Shown in pieces: positions 53,514 through 61,976 of a DNA stretch of 64,000 nt. The DNA is from JAIVJG01 sp964236735 (GTDB lineage: Bacteria > Acidobacteriota > Blastocatellia > Pyrinomonadales > Pyrinomonadaceae): contig CAXSFM010000006.1 of assembly GCA_964236735.1 (NCBI GenBank), positions 62,001-126,000 on the forward strand. The letters run 5' to 3'. The stretch's first letter is position 1; each line of letters opens with the position of its first letter. The position numbers were made by a program, and so were the translations under genes. Below the pieces are notes generated by a model. That model did not search any database. It was not told where the DNA came from and saw only the letters and a list, made by a program, of their open reading frames with translations.

Positions 53514-56500
53514 ATGCACGTCACACGGGTCGAACTGGAAAACATCAAATCCTACGAAGGCCGCTCGTTTTCTTTCGAGCGCGGGACGACCGCCATCGTC
53601 GGCCCCAACGGCGCGGGCAAGACGACGATTCTCGAAGCTATCGCGTGGGCGCTCTTCGACACGCTCGATTACAAGAAGAGCGATTTCCTGCGTCGCGGTG
53701 CGAAGCGCGGCAGCGTCCGCGTCACGTTTCAAGATGACGTTGACGAGCGTCTCTACACGATTTATCGAGACACGGGCACGGGCTATTACGTCTATGACCC
53801 GGAGTTGAAATCGAAGCTCGCGACGGGCGGCGCGGACGTGCGTAAATGGCTTGAACAGCATCTCGGCATCGAGCCGGGCACGGACTTGCCCGCGCTCTTC
53901 AAGTCCGCCATCGGCGTGCCGCAGGGACTCTTCACGAGCGACTTTTTACGCACGCCCGCCGAACGCAAAAACGCCTTCGACCGCCTGCTCAAAGTCGAAG
54001 AATATCGCGAGAGCGCGGATCGCCTGCGCGAAACCATCAATCTCATCAACGAGCGCGCGGCGGAAGCGCGCGGGCGCATCAGCGGCGCAGAATCTCAACT
54101 CGCGCGCTACGACGAACTCGTCAGCGAACACCGCGCGTCGCAGGATCGCGTCGCGGAGTTGGGCGCGTCGGTCATAGAGTTTCAGCGCGAGACGGAACAA
54201 CGTGCGCGCGTCGTCGAAGAGTTGGACGCGGCGGAGCGCAACGTCAACGAGATGCGCGCCATCGCCGACCGCCTCGAAGTCGAGCACGCATCAGCCGCGC
54301 GCCGTCTCTCGGATGTGCGAAACGAACTTGAAGCCGCGCGCCGCGCCGTCGAGCGTCAAGCCGTAACGGAGAATGACTATCGCACACACATCGCCGCGCA
54401 GGACGCGCTGCGCCTGTTGGAGACGGAGCGCACGGAGCGCGACCGCCTGCGCGCAGACCAGGCCGAAGCCGCGCGCACCGTCGTCTCGGCGGAAGCTGAT
54501 GCGCGCCGTCTGGAAGAATCTCTGGCGCGAGCCGCAGACGCGCGCATGTCGCTCGCCGCGCTGGCGTCGGAAGTGGCGCGGCAGGAAGAGCAAGAGCGCG
54601 AGCGCGACCGCCTGCGCGATTTGCTGGCGCACGCGCGAGCCGCGCGCGAGCGTCTCGCGCCGCTTGAGCGCGACCTCGAAGATTTACGCAAGCAGCACGC
54701 AGAGTTGACCGCGCGCGTGCGCTCCGCCGAAGCCTTTGAGGGCGCGCAAGGCCGCGCCGTGAATTTAGAGAGCGAGCGCACCGGCGTCGAAACGAAATTG
54801 AGCCGCGTGGAAAAAGCTCTCGCCGAGCGCAAGCCCGTCGCGCGCCAGCGCAAAGAACTCTCCGTCGAGATTGAACGCCTGCGCCAGTCCGTCACCGCGC
54901 TTGAGCGCGACGCGCGCGCATTCGAGCAGTCGGCGACGGAGGCCACGCGCCTGCCCGCGCTCGAAGCGCGCGAGCGCGAGTTGACGCAACAGGCGGCGGC
55001 GTTGCGCGCAAGCATCGCGCAGGACGAGCAAAACAGCGCGGGCGCGAAGGGCGGCATCTGTCCCATCCTCCATGAGCGATGTAAAAACCTCGCTGAAGAG
55101 GGACGGACGTTTGAGGATTATTTCTCCGTCCAGCATCAGACGAATCGCGCGCAACTCGCCACGCTCGAACAGGAAAATAAAGGACTGACACGCGACGTGC
55201 GCGCGGCGCGTGAAGCGGAAAAATCGCAGACGCGAAGTGAGACGACGCGCGCGCGTCTCGCACATGAACGTGAGCAACTCGCCGCACGCGAGACGACGCT
55301 CGCACGTCTCGACGCGCAACTCGAAAGCCTGACAGATGCGGACGAGCGCGTGCTGGGCGAATTGCAGAGTGAAATGTTCGGCATAGATTCTTCATGGAAG
55401 AAGGCGCGCGAAGAGGCGCTCGCCTACGCCGAAGTCGAACCGTTGCGCCAGCGTCTCGCGGAAATCGCGGAGGAAGGCAAACGCAAGCGCGGCGAGCGCG
55501 ACTTGCTGGCCGCCGGCGCAGAAGGCGAGCCAATGCTGTCGCAGGACATCAACGATGTCGAACGCACTCTGCGCGAACTGCGAGACCCGCGCGGGCGTGC
55601 CGCCGCACTCAGCATTGAAGCCGCGCGTGAAGCCACATTGCAAACCGGGTTGGAAGCCGCGCGCGTCTCGCTTCAATCTCTGAATAAAGCGAAGGCGACG
55701 CTTGATGCGGAACTGTCGCGCTACGCCGAACTTGATGCGAAGTGGGCAAGCGCGACCGCAGAGCGCGAGCGCACGGCTGCCGCGCATCGTGAGTATCTGG
55801 AATCAAAGTCGCTCGCCGACACGCTGCCCGCGCGCGAGTCAGAGACGAAGGCCGCCGGCGAACAGGCCGCGCAAGTTAAGACGGCGGCGGAAGACGCGCG
55901 ACGCGAGCACGAGCGCGCCACAGGCGTCTATGATCGCGCGCGTCATGGGGAAGAGCGCACGGCTCTGGCGCTGGCTCGCGAGCGTGCCGCCGCCACCGCC
56001 GCGCAAGGCGAGGCGGCGCGCGAAGTCGAAGCGCGGCTCAAGACGGAACTCGCAAGGCTCGACGAAGTGCGCGCGTCTCTGCGCGAAGAGTTTCTTGAAA
56101 AAGAGCGTCTGGAGCGCGTCTTCGAGGCGACGGATTTTATTCGCGACACGCTCAAAAAGGCCGGGCCGCTCGTCACGGAAAGTTATCTCTACAACATCTC
56201 GATTGAGGCCAACCAGCTTTTCCGCGACATTACGGGCGAGGGAGGGCGCTCGCTCCGTTGGTCGAAGGATTACGACATCGTACTCGAAGAAGGCGGGCAC
56301 GACCGGCCTTTCGGCAATTTGTCGGGCGGCGAGCAGATGGTCGCCGCGCTCTCCGTCAGGCTCGCGCTCTTGAAGCAACTCTCGGACATTCGCGTCGCTT
56401 TCTTCGACGAGCCAACCGTCAACATGGACGCTGAGCGACGCGAGCGTCTCGCGCAGCAAATCGGGCTGATCAGCGACTTCGATCAACTGTTCGTCATCTC

Positions 56501-56576
56501 GCACGACGACACTTTTGAAGAGACGGTTGATCACGTCGTCGCCGTCACGCGCGCCGAAGCGCAGGAAGTAGCTTGA
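53514..56576 (+). CDS. Rad50/SbcC-like SMC-family ATPase
   Basis: This 1020-residue ATPase has Walker A IVGPNGAGKTTILEA near the N-terminus, long Arg/Glu-rich coiled coils (about 180-500 and 560-880), a central cysteine pair and a C-terminal ABC signature NLSGGEQMVAALSVR with Walker B VAFFDEPTVNMD. These features define Rad50/SbcC-type DNA-end tethering ATPases. The central hook reads C516-PILHER-C523, a CX6C spacing rather than the canonical CXXC. No sbcD/mre11 nuclease gene is adjacent. It is followed by a repeat and an RNase HI-like gene. Confidence 0.87.
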   Translation: MHVTRVELENIKSYEGRSFSFERGTTAIVGPNGAGKTTILEAIAWALFDTLDYKKSDFLRRGAKRGSVRVTFQDDVDERLYTIYRDTGTGYYVYDPELKSKLATGGADVRKWLEQHLGIEPGTDLPALFKSAIGVPQGLFTSDFLRTPAERKNAFDRLLKVEEYRESADRLRETINLINERAAEARGRISGAESQLARYDELVSEHRASQDRVAELGASVIEFQRETEQRARVVEELDAAERNVNEMRAIADRLEVEHASAARRLSDVRNELEAARRAVERQAVTENDYRTHIAAQDALRLLETERTERDRLRADQAEAARTVVSAEADARRLEESLARAADARMSLAALASEVARQEEQERERDRLRDLLAHARAARERLAPLERDLEDLRKQHAELTARVRSAEAFEGAQGRAVNLESERTGVETKLSRVEKALAERKPVARQRKELSVEIERLRQSVTALERDARAFEQSATEATRLPALEARERELTQQAAALRASIAQDEQNSAGAKGGICPILHERCKNLAEEGRTFEDYFSVQHQTNRAQLATLEQENKGLTRDVRAAREAEKSQTRSETTRARLAHEREQLAARETTLARLDAQLESLTDADERVLGELQSEMFGIDSSWKKAREEALAYAEVEPLRQRLAEIAEEGKRKRGERDLLAAGAEGEPMLSQDINDVERTLRELRDPRGRAAALSIEAAREATLQTGLEAARVSLQSLNKAKATLDAELSRYAELDAKWASATAERERTAAAHREYLESKSLADTLPARESETKAAGEQAAQVKTAAEDARREHERATGVYDRARHGEERTALALARERAAATAAQGEAAREVEARLKTELARLDEVRASLREEFLEKERLERVFEATDFIRDTLKKAGPLVTESYLYNISIEANQLFRDITGEGGRSLRWSKDYDIVLEEGGHDRPFGNLSGGEQMVAALSVRLALLKQLSDIRVAFFDEPTVNMDAERRERLAQQIGLISDFDQLFVISHDDTFEETVDHVVAVTRAEAQEVA

Positions 56577-56581
56577 GAAGG

Positions 56582-56735
56582 TGATGAGTAATGAGTGATA
56601 AGTGATGAGTGAAAGACGATTGCATCGGGTGCTTGATGAGAGATAAAAGGGACGACGTGAAAAAGGCGGGCGATAACGACGAGGCGGAGGTTCTTTCTCA
56701 TCACTCATCACTTATCACTCATCACTCATCACTTA
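56582..56735. repeat. Widely spaced inverted repeat, GTGATGA units
   Basis: The left arm (56582-56612) and right arm (56698-56735) are heptamer arrays of the GTGATGA/GTGATAA family, but about 85 nt of unique sequence separates them, more than in other copies. The right arm ends 11 bp before the likely GTG start of the RNase H gene. Confidence 0.8.
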
Positions 56736-56746
56736 ACTTAAAGTCC

Positions 56747-57202
56747 GTGAGAATTTTTTGCGACGGTTCGAGTCTTGGCAACGGGCAGATAGAGACACGG
56801 GCGGCGGCGGTCGCGCTGCTCGGTTATGGTGAAGTGTGGCGCGCGTTCGGCGAATATCTGGGGACGGCGACGAACCAGCAGGCGGAGATTGCGGCGGCGG
56901 CGATTGGTCTCGAACAACTGCGCGAGCCGTGCGCGGTGCGCCTGTCGAGCGATTCGCGTTACGTGATTGAAACGATGTGCGGGCGTTTTCGTCGCAAGTC
57001 GAATCACGAATGGTGGGCGCGTCTCGACAAAGCCGCCGGCGCGCATCGCATCAGTTGGGAATGGCTCAAGGGTCACGCCGGCCACGTCGCGCAGGAAGCC
57101 GTTGACCTCGCCGCGCGCAAAATCGCCGCGCTCGGAAGTGCCGACGAAAAACTTTTGCACGCCGCCGCCGCATCGGTTGCTGCGAGCGCGAGCGTGGTGT
57201 GA
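56747..57202 (+). CDS. RNase HI-like protein
   Basis: The RNase H fold is seen as VRIFCDGSSLGNG (first Asp), QQAEIAAAAIGLEQL (Glu), RLSSDSRYVIETM (second Asp) and GHAGHVAQEAVDLAA (His and last Asp). These are the four acidic residues of an active RNase HI, which cleaves RNA in RNA:DNA hybrids. GTG 56747 gives 151 residues and begins at the first strand; the only upstream ATG (56609) would add a repeat-coded leader (HHSSLITHHSS) and is rejected. A C-terminal Ala-rich tail of about 25 residues is extra. Confidence 0.82.
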   Translation: MRIFCDGSSLGNGQIETRAAAVALLGYGEVWRAFGEYLGTATNQQAEIAAAAIGLEQLREPCAVRLSSDSRYVIETMCGRFRRKSNHEWWARLDKAAGAHRISWEWLKGHAGHVAQEAVDLAARKIAALGSADEKLLHAAAASVAASASVV

Positions 57203-57222
57203 GTTTCACGAAAATAGATTTA

Positions 57223-59229
57223 ATGAGCAGCACCGTTTCAACTTTCGCGCTCAAGCGCAGGCGCACACGTCTCTCCATAGCGGCGTTGTTCGTCGTCGCG
57301 TGCGGCGCGGGCTTCGCGTGGGCGCAAGCGCCGAATCGCGGGTGGGTGTGGCAGAACCCGCTGCCGCAGGGCAATGCGATTTATGCCGTGCGGTTCGCGT
57401 CGGACAAGTTGACGGGGTGGGCGGTGGGCGCGGACGGCGTGATTCTGCACACGACGGACGGAGGCTTTCGTTGGGAGGAGCAGAAGTCGCAGACGACCGT
57501 ACCGCTTTATGGGTTGTACGTGAAGGACAAGCGCACGGGCGTCGCGGTGGGCGCGCGCGGGCAGGTGCTCGTCACGTCAAACGGCGGCGACAAATGGGTC
57601 GCGCGCGAGACGGGCGTCAAGGATCATCTCTACGGCGTCTCATTCAACGCGGACGCGCTGCACGGGTGGGTCTGCGGAAGCTACGGGCGCATCATCGCGA
57701 CGGGCGACGGCGGGCGGACGTGGAAGGCGCAGGCGTCAGGCACGAAAGCGCATCTCTTCGCCGTCTCGTTCGTGGACGCGAAGACGGGCGTGGCAGCCGG
57801 CGATGCGGGCACGCTGCTTTCGACCGAAGACGGCGGCGCGACGTGGGTCAGTCATTCAGTGGCGACGACTCTGCCGTTGACAAGCGTGGCGTTCGCGGGC
57901 GCGTCGCGCAAGGCGATTGCCGTCGGACTCGGCGGGCAGTTGCTGAGAACGGAAGACGGCGGCAAGACTTGGGCGGAAGTCGAAATATTCCTGCGCGCGG
58001 ATTTGCTCTCCGTCTTCTTCACCGATGAGGCGCATGGTTGGGCGACGGGCGAAGAGGGGCAGGTGCTGACCACATCGAACGGCGGCGAGACGTGGTTTCC
58101 CGTGAGCGTTAAGACGCGACCTCGCCTCGCCGCGATTCACTTCGCGGACGAGAACACGGGCTGGGCTGCGGGGCGCGACGGTCTCATCCTTCGCACGGAT
58201 GACGGCGGCATCGAGTGGCGTCGTTTGACCGAAGGCGGGCGCGACGATCTGGCCGACATCTTTTTTCTCGACGGCTCGCGCGGCTGGGCGGTCGGCTCAC
58301 GCGGGCGCGTGCTCTACACTTCGTCGGGCGGCAAGCGTTGGACTCTGCGTTTCACGAACACGACGGCGCGCTTGCATGCGGTCTTCTTCACGAGCGAGAC
58401 GCAAGGCTGCGTGGTCGGCGAAGCGGGGATGATTTTACGCACGCTCGACGGCGGGCTGACGTGGGCGCGCGTCACGACGGAGGCGAAAGAAGACCTCTTC
58501 GGCGTGCAGTTCACGGACGCCGCGCATGGCCTCGTCGTCGGCGCGCGGGGGCGCATCTTGAAGACGGACGACGGCGGCGAGACGTGGCACACGTCCGCCT
58601 CCGGCACGCTCAACTGGCTCGAAGCCGTCGCCTACGCGGACGCGCAGCACGCCGTCGCCGTCGGCTCAAACGGCACGGTCTTACGCACGGAAGACGGCGG
58701 CGAGACGTGGCACGTCGTTGACATCAATGCGAAGGAATGGCTCTACGCGGTCGAGTTCGCGGATGTGGCGCGCGGTTATCTCGTCGCCGAAAAGGGTCTC
58801 ATACTCAGGACGGATGACGGCGGGAAAACGTGGAAGGATCAGGAGTCGGGCGTCAAGTCGAATCTCTATTCGATTGCGCTGGCGGGGCGCGACGACGTGT
58901 TGCTCGCGGGCGATGAGGGGCGCGTGCTGCAAACGAAAAACGGCGGCGAGACTTGGGAGTTGCAACCGACGATCACGAGCGCGTCGCTCTTCGGCGCGGC
59001 CTATCGCGGCGGCTCGGATGCGTGGGTCGCGGGGCGGGGCGGAGCGATTCTTAAACGCACCGACGCAGTTCTGACCGTCAAAATCCCCATTCCGAAATTG
59101 CCGCCCACACTGCGCGGCGCGCCGCCCAAACTGCAAACGCAGGAGCGTCCCGATGCGTCCTCGCCGATTCTCGAAGACGACATCCCGCGCGCGCTCCCGC
59201 CGATGCTCAAACCTCCGGCCAAACCCTGA
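57223..59229 (+). CDS. Exported Ycf48-like beta-propeller protein
   Basis: The ATG at 57223 gives a signal peptide with a basic n-region (FALKRRRTRLSIAALFVVAC, cleavage after FAWAQ) and 668 residues; an overlapping GTG 24 nt upstream is less likely. The body is about 14 BNR/Ycf48-type repeats of the form GWAVGADGVILHTTDGG...W, DDGGKTWKDQESGVKS. Ycf48 family propellers bind and help assemble membrane complexes; in non-photosynthetic bacteria the partner is unknown. The Pro-rich C-terminus (PPKLQTQERP) is probably disordered. It follows the RNase H gene by 20 bp. Confidence 0.82.
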   Translation: MSSTVSTFALKRRRTRLSIAALFVVACGAGFAWAQAPNRGWVWQNPLPQGNAIYAVRFASDKLTGWAVGADGVILHTTDGGFRWEEQKSQTTVPLYGLYVKDKRTGVAVGARGQVLVTSNGGDKWVARETGVKDHLYGVSFNADALHGWVCGSYGRIIATGDGGRTWKAQASGTKAHLFAVSFVDAKTGVAAGDAGTLLSTEDGGATWVSHSVATTLPLTSVAFAGASRKAIAVGLGGQLLRTEDGGKTWAEVEIFLRADLLSVFFTDEAHGWATGEEGQVLTTSNGGETWFPVSVKTRPRLAAIHFADENTGWAAGRDGLILRTDDGGIEWRRLTEGGRDDLADIFFLDGSRGWAVGSRGRVLYTSSGGKRWTLRFTNTTARLHAVFFTSETQGCVVGEAGMILRTLDGGLTWARVTTEAKEDLFGVQFTDAAHGLVVGARGRILKTDDGGETWHTSASGTLNWLEAVAYADAQHAVAVGSNGTVLRTEDGGETWHVVDINAKEWLYAVEFADVARGYLVAEKGLILRTDDGGKTWKDQESGVKSNLYSIALAGRDDVLLAGDEGRVLQTKNGGETWELQPTITSASLFGAAYRGGSDAWVAGRGGAILKRTDAVLTVKIPIPKLPPTLRGAPPKLQTQERPDASSPILEDDIPRALPPMLKPPAKP

Positions 59230-59326
59230 TAAGTGATAAGTGATGAGTGATGAGTGATGAGACCAAGACATCAGGGTCTTTCTTATCACTCATCACTTAT
59301 CACTCATCACTTATCACTCACCACTT
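59229..59326. repeat. Inverted repeat, GTGATGA/GTGATAA units
   Basis: The left arm (59229-59262) and right arm (59282-59326) flank a 19-nt loop between convergent genes. It overlaps the stop codons at both sides and probably ends both transcripts. Confidence 0.85.
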
Positions 59327-61379
59327 ATTTCCAGTCCGCAGGAACGAAATCAACGGCCACGACTTCGCCGTCCACCGCGACGCTCTTCAACGCAGGAGTC
59401 TTGGATGACGCAGGCTTGTCTGTCGCGGCGACGCTCGCCGATGGACGATAGGTGATCAGCACGTTGTTAGCCGGATGACGTGCCCCGCACGTAATCTCTC
59501 CGCCCGTGCCCATTTCTTTCGCGTAGCTGACGAACTCGACGTGCTCGAATTTGCCGGCATCGAACTTGAGCAGACGTTCCCCGACCTTGACGATTAAGAG
59601 CGCGCCTCTGGACGTGCATTCAATCTGGACGAGGAGACCGGCGATCTGCTGCTCGCCTGCGGCGCGCGGCCTGAGCGTGGCGAGCGAGGGCTGCGCCCGT
59701 TCCGCCGGAGATGATGTTGTCGTTGTGTCGCTCGTCGAGTCCGCGCCCGCTTTGTCGCCTCCTCTGCGCTTCAACGCAGGCGGCGATGATGCCATGTCCG
59801 CAGACGATGACGAGGAGGATGACGACATCACGTCCGCACGTTGCGCTTCATACTCCTTGCGCTTCGCCTCATATTCTTCGTATTCCTTGACGGAGTTGAG
59901 CAACTGGCTGGCCTCATGTCGCAGATATTCTTCACTGCCCTTCTGCTCGATGGGTTCGAGTAGTTGACGCGCGGCCTTAAAGTCGTTGCGTCGCATGTAA
60001 ATTTGCGCCAGCGTCATGGCGAACTCATCGTGCCTGCCGGGAGCGAGTTCGAGAGCGCGCTTAATCATCGTCATCGCTTCGTCGAGATTGCCCGTCAAGA
60101 GACTCAGGTAGGCGTGGAGGTTGTACGACTCGGCATAGTGCGGCGCAAGCTCTATCGCTCGCTTGAGATGCGTGCGGATGAGCGTCGCCGTCTCCGGCGA
60201 GAGGCCGCTGTCGTCGTTGTTGTTCTGCTCGCCGCTGGTGCGCTCGTGTGTCAGCGCGAAAGCGTAATAGTAGTGAGCCAGAAAGTTTCGCGAGTCGCCC
60301 GCGACAGCCAGCGCCAGTTCTTTCTGCGCGTCCTCCATGCGTCCCTGCTGGAAGCGGAGCATACCGAGAGAGGCGTGCGCCATCGGCAAATTGGGGTCGA
60401 GTTCGAGCGTCTTCTGGATGTATTTCTCGGCGTCGGCAAGTTGGTGCGTGTGAAGCAACAAATCGCCGAGATAGCCCTGCGCTTCGGCCTCCGGGATCAC
60501 CGTCGCCTGCATCGAGGCGTCGAACGCGAGCCGATCTTTGAGCGTGAAGATTTCCGTCTTGTAGCTATTGCGATTGACATAGGACTTCATCTCTTTTTCA
60601 ACCGCCGCGAAGTCCGACTGGAAAGCGGTGCGAAAAGCTGTCTCGCTTGGCGTGCCCGCCGCGAGCAGTTGAAGGTAGTGCACGAATTGCGGCTGCCGCG
60701 GCTCGCCGGCTCCGAGTTGCAAATAATGTATGAGCGCCCATGACTGCGCGTAGAAGACGCCGCGCTTGCTGCCCTCATTGTAATAGGGCGAGTCGTCGCC
60801 CACATTGAGGAGCGTTTGAAGCGGCAGAAACTTTTGCTCGCGCATGTACAGGACGTGATAGCTGATGGGTTTCCCGATCATCACCTGCGTCCCGTCCTTC
60901 AACACCTCGAACGTGCGGTAGAACTCCGCCAGCCCTTCGTTCACCCATAGCGGCACGCCCTGCATGTTGTTCTTCACGAGCAGGTGAACGTACTCGTGAT
61001 AAATGGTCGAGAAGGGATCTTCCTCTTCGCTCCGGCGCGGCTCCGACGTGAGCGTGATGTAGTTCACGTCCTCGCCCGCTTGAAAATAACCGGCGTTGTG
61101 TTGCGGATTGAAGGGACGATAAGCGTCCATGTTTTTGAAGACGATGACGGTGGTCGGGACGACGGAGTCGAAGCGCGCTTTGGTGAAGAGCAGCGAGAAA
61201 ACCTCGCGAAACTGTTCGAGCCTCGTCGCCACCTGCCGGATGTCTTTCTCGCTGGCGTTGCCGACGAGCGTGAAATTCTTTGAGGTAACTTTCGTCCACG
61301 TCTCTTTCGCTGCGGTCACACCGGCGAGCGAGAAGAGACACAACAGTATCAGCGCCAAACGAAATGCAGAGCGTTTCAC
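59325..61379 (-). CDS. Exported DUF1570-like metalloprotease with TPR
   Basis: The GTG at 61377-61379 follows AAGGAG and begins a signal peptide (KRSAFRLALILLCLFSLAG). The 684-residue protein has a DUF1570/gluzincin-like domain (about 30-290) with zinc-site motif TIYHEYVHLLVKN and the downstream WVNEGLAEFY Glu. A TPR region (about 300-500, YLGDLLLHTHQLADAEKYIQ and later repeats) and a charged Ser-rich linker with SSSSSSSS follow, then a C-terminal beta domain. HExxH is replaced by HEYVH, which still fits HExxH. It is probably a periplasmic peptidase or scaffold. Confidence 0.8.
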   Translation of the reverse strand: MKRSAFRLALILLCLFSLAGVTAAKETWTKVTSKNFTLVGNASEKDIRQVATRLEQFREVFSLLFTKARFDSVVPTTVIVFKNMDAYRPFNPQHNAGYFQAGEDVNYITLTSEPRRSEEEDPFSTIYHEYVHLLVKNNMQGVPLWVNEGLAEFYRTFEVLKDGTQVMIGKPISYHVLYMREQKFLPLQTLLNVGDDSPYYNEGSKRGVFYAQSWALIHYLQLGAGEPRQPQFVHYLQLLAAGTPSETAFRTAFQSDFAAVEKEMKSYVNRNSYKTEIFTLKDRLAFDASMQATVIPEAEAQGYLGDLLLHTHQLADAEKYIQKTLELDPNLPMAHASLGMLRFQQGRMEDAQKELALAVAGDSRNFLAHYYYAFALTHERTSGEQNNNDDSGLSPETATLIRTHLKRAIELAPHYAESYNLHAYLSLLTGNLDEAMTMIKRALELAPGRHDEFAMTLAQIYMRRNDFKAARQLLEPIEQKGSEEYLRHEASQLLNSVKEYEEYEAKRKEYEAQRADVMSSSSSSSSADMASSPPALKRRGGDKAGADSTSDTTTTSSPAERAQPSLATLRPRAAGEQQIAGLLVQIECTSRGALLIVKVGERLLKFDAGKFEHVEFVSYAKEMGTGGEITCGARHPANNVLITYRPSASVAATDKPASSKTPALKSVAVDGEVVAVDFVPADWK

Positions 61380-61542
61380 CTTATGAATTCTCCTTGAAGA
61401 AGATGAGTAATGTTTTGTCGGGTCGTGACAGGCGGTCGTGAGGTTTCCGGTTGTGTGGGAAGAACACAAAACTCGCTTCTGCCTGCGTCAGGCAGCATAA
61501 ATAATGCAGATTGAGGCTGTCAAACGTGGGCGAAACGTCTCT

Positions 61543-61580
61543 TTGAAAGAAAGAACGCCCGGTCAGAATTGCCGGGCGTT
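61543..61580 (-). terminator. Intrinsic terminator of the small membrane protein gene
   Basis: Read leftward, AACGCCCGG and CCGGGCGTT (61572-61580, 61554-61562) form a 9-bp stem with a 9-nt loop followed by CTTTCTTTC. It lies about 70 bp after the stop of the 69-residue protein. Confidence 0.7.
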
Positions 61581-61648
61581 GAGCTATGTCAGAAGCGACG
61601 AACGCTTAGTTCCCAAGCCTTTTTTATTTCGCGTCGTCGCTGATAAGT

Positions 61649-61858
61649 TCAGATGCGAACCGGATGGTTTTTCGCGTAGCTGTAGGCCAGACCAGCCGCG
61701 AGCAAGTGACACACCCAGCCGAGCGTCCCGCCGGTTCCAATCCAGAAGCCGGGCGTGAAGATCAACCAGAGAATGCCCGACAGAATCTGCCCGTTATAAA
61801 GCTGCCCGACGCCGGGAATGATTAAACTCAAAATTCCTGCCAACACTGGATCGCGCAT
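61649..61858 (-). CDS. TM2-like small membrane protein
   Basis: The 69-residue protein has two hydrophobic segments around GVGQLYNGQILSGILWL, with the pattern G-x-G-x-L-Y-x-G-x, as in TM2-domain proteins. Its start is preceded by GGAGGTGATTT, an extended Shine-Dalgarno match, with the GGAGG core 12 nt before the ATG. A terminator hairpin lies downstream. It stands alone between the DUF1570 gene and dnaX. Its role is unknown. Confidence 0.75.
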   Translation of the reverse strand: MRDPVLAGILSLIIPGVGQLYNGQILSGILWLIFTPGFWIGTGGTLGWVCHLLAAGLAYSYAKNHPVRI

Positions 61859-61976
61859 TTTTCCAAATCACCTCCGTGCCGGACTATACGCCGCACGCGC
61901 AAAGTTTGTTCGGAGATGGAATGCGGAAACCGTGAAGAGATTCGTGCGGCTTCGTCGTTGAGGTAGCCAAGCAAAA

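Noticed and set aside
56609..56746. ATG-initiated extension of the RNase HI-like gene
   Set aside because: It would encode repeat-derived HHSSLITHHSS before the first strand of the fold; GTG 56747 fits the domain boundary.
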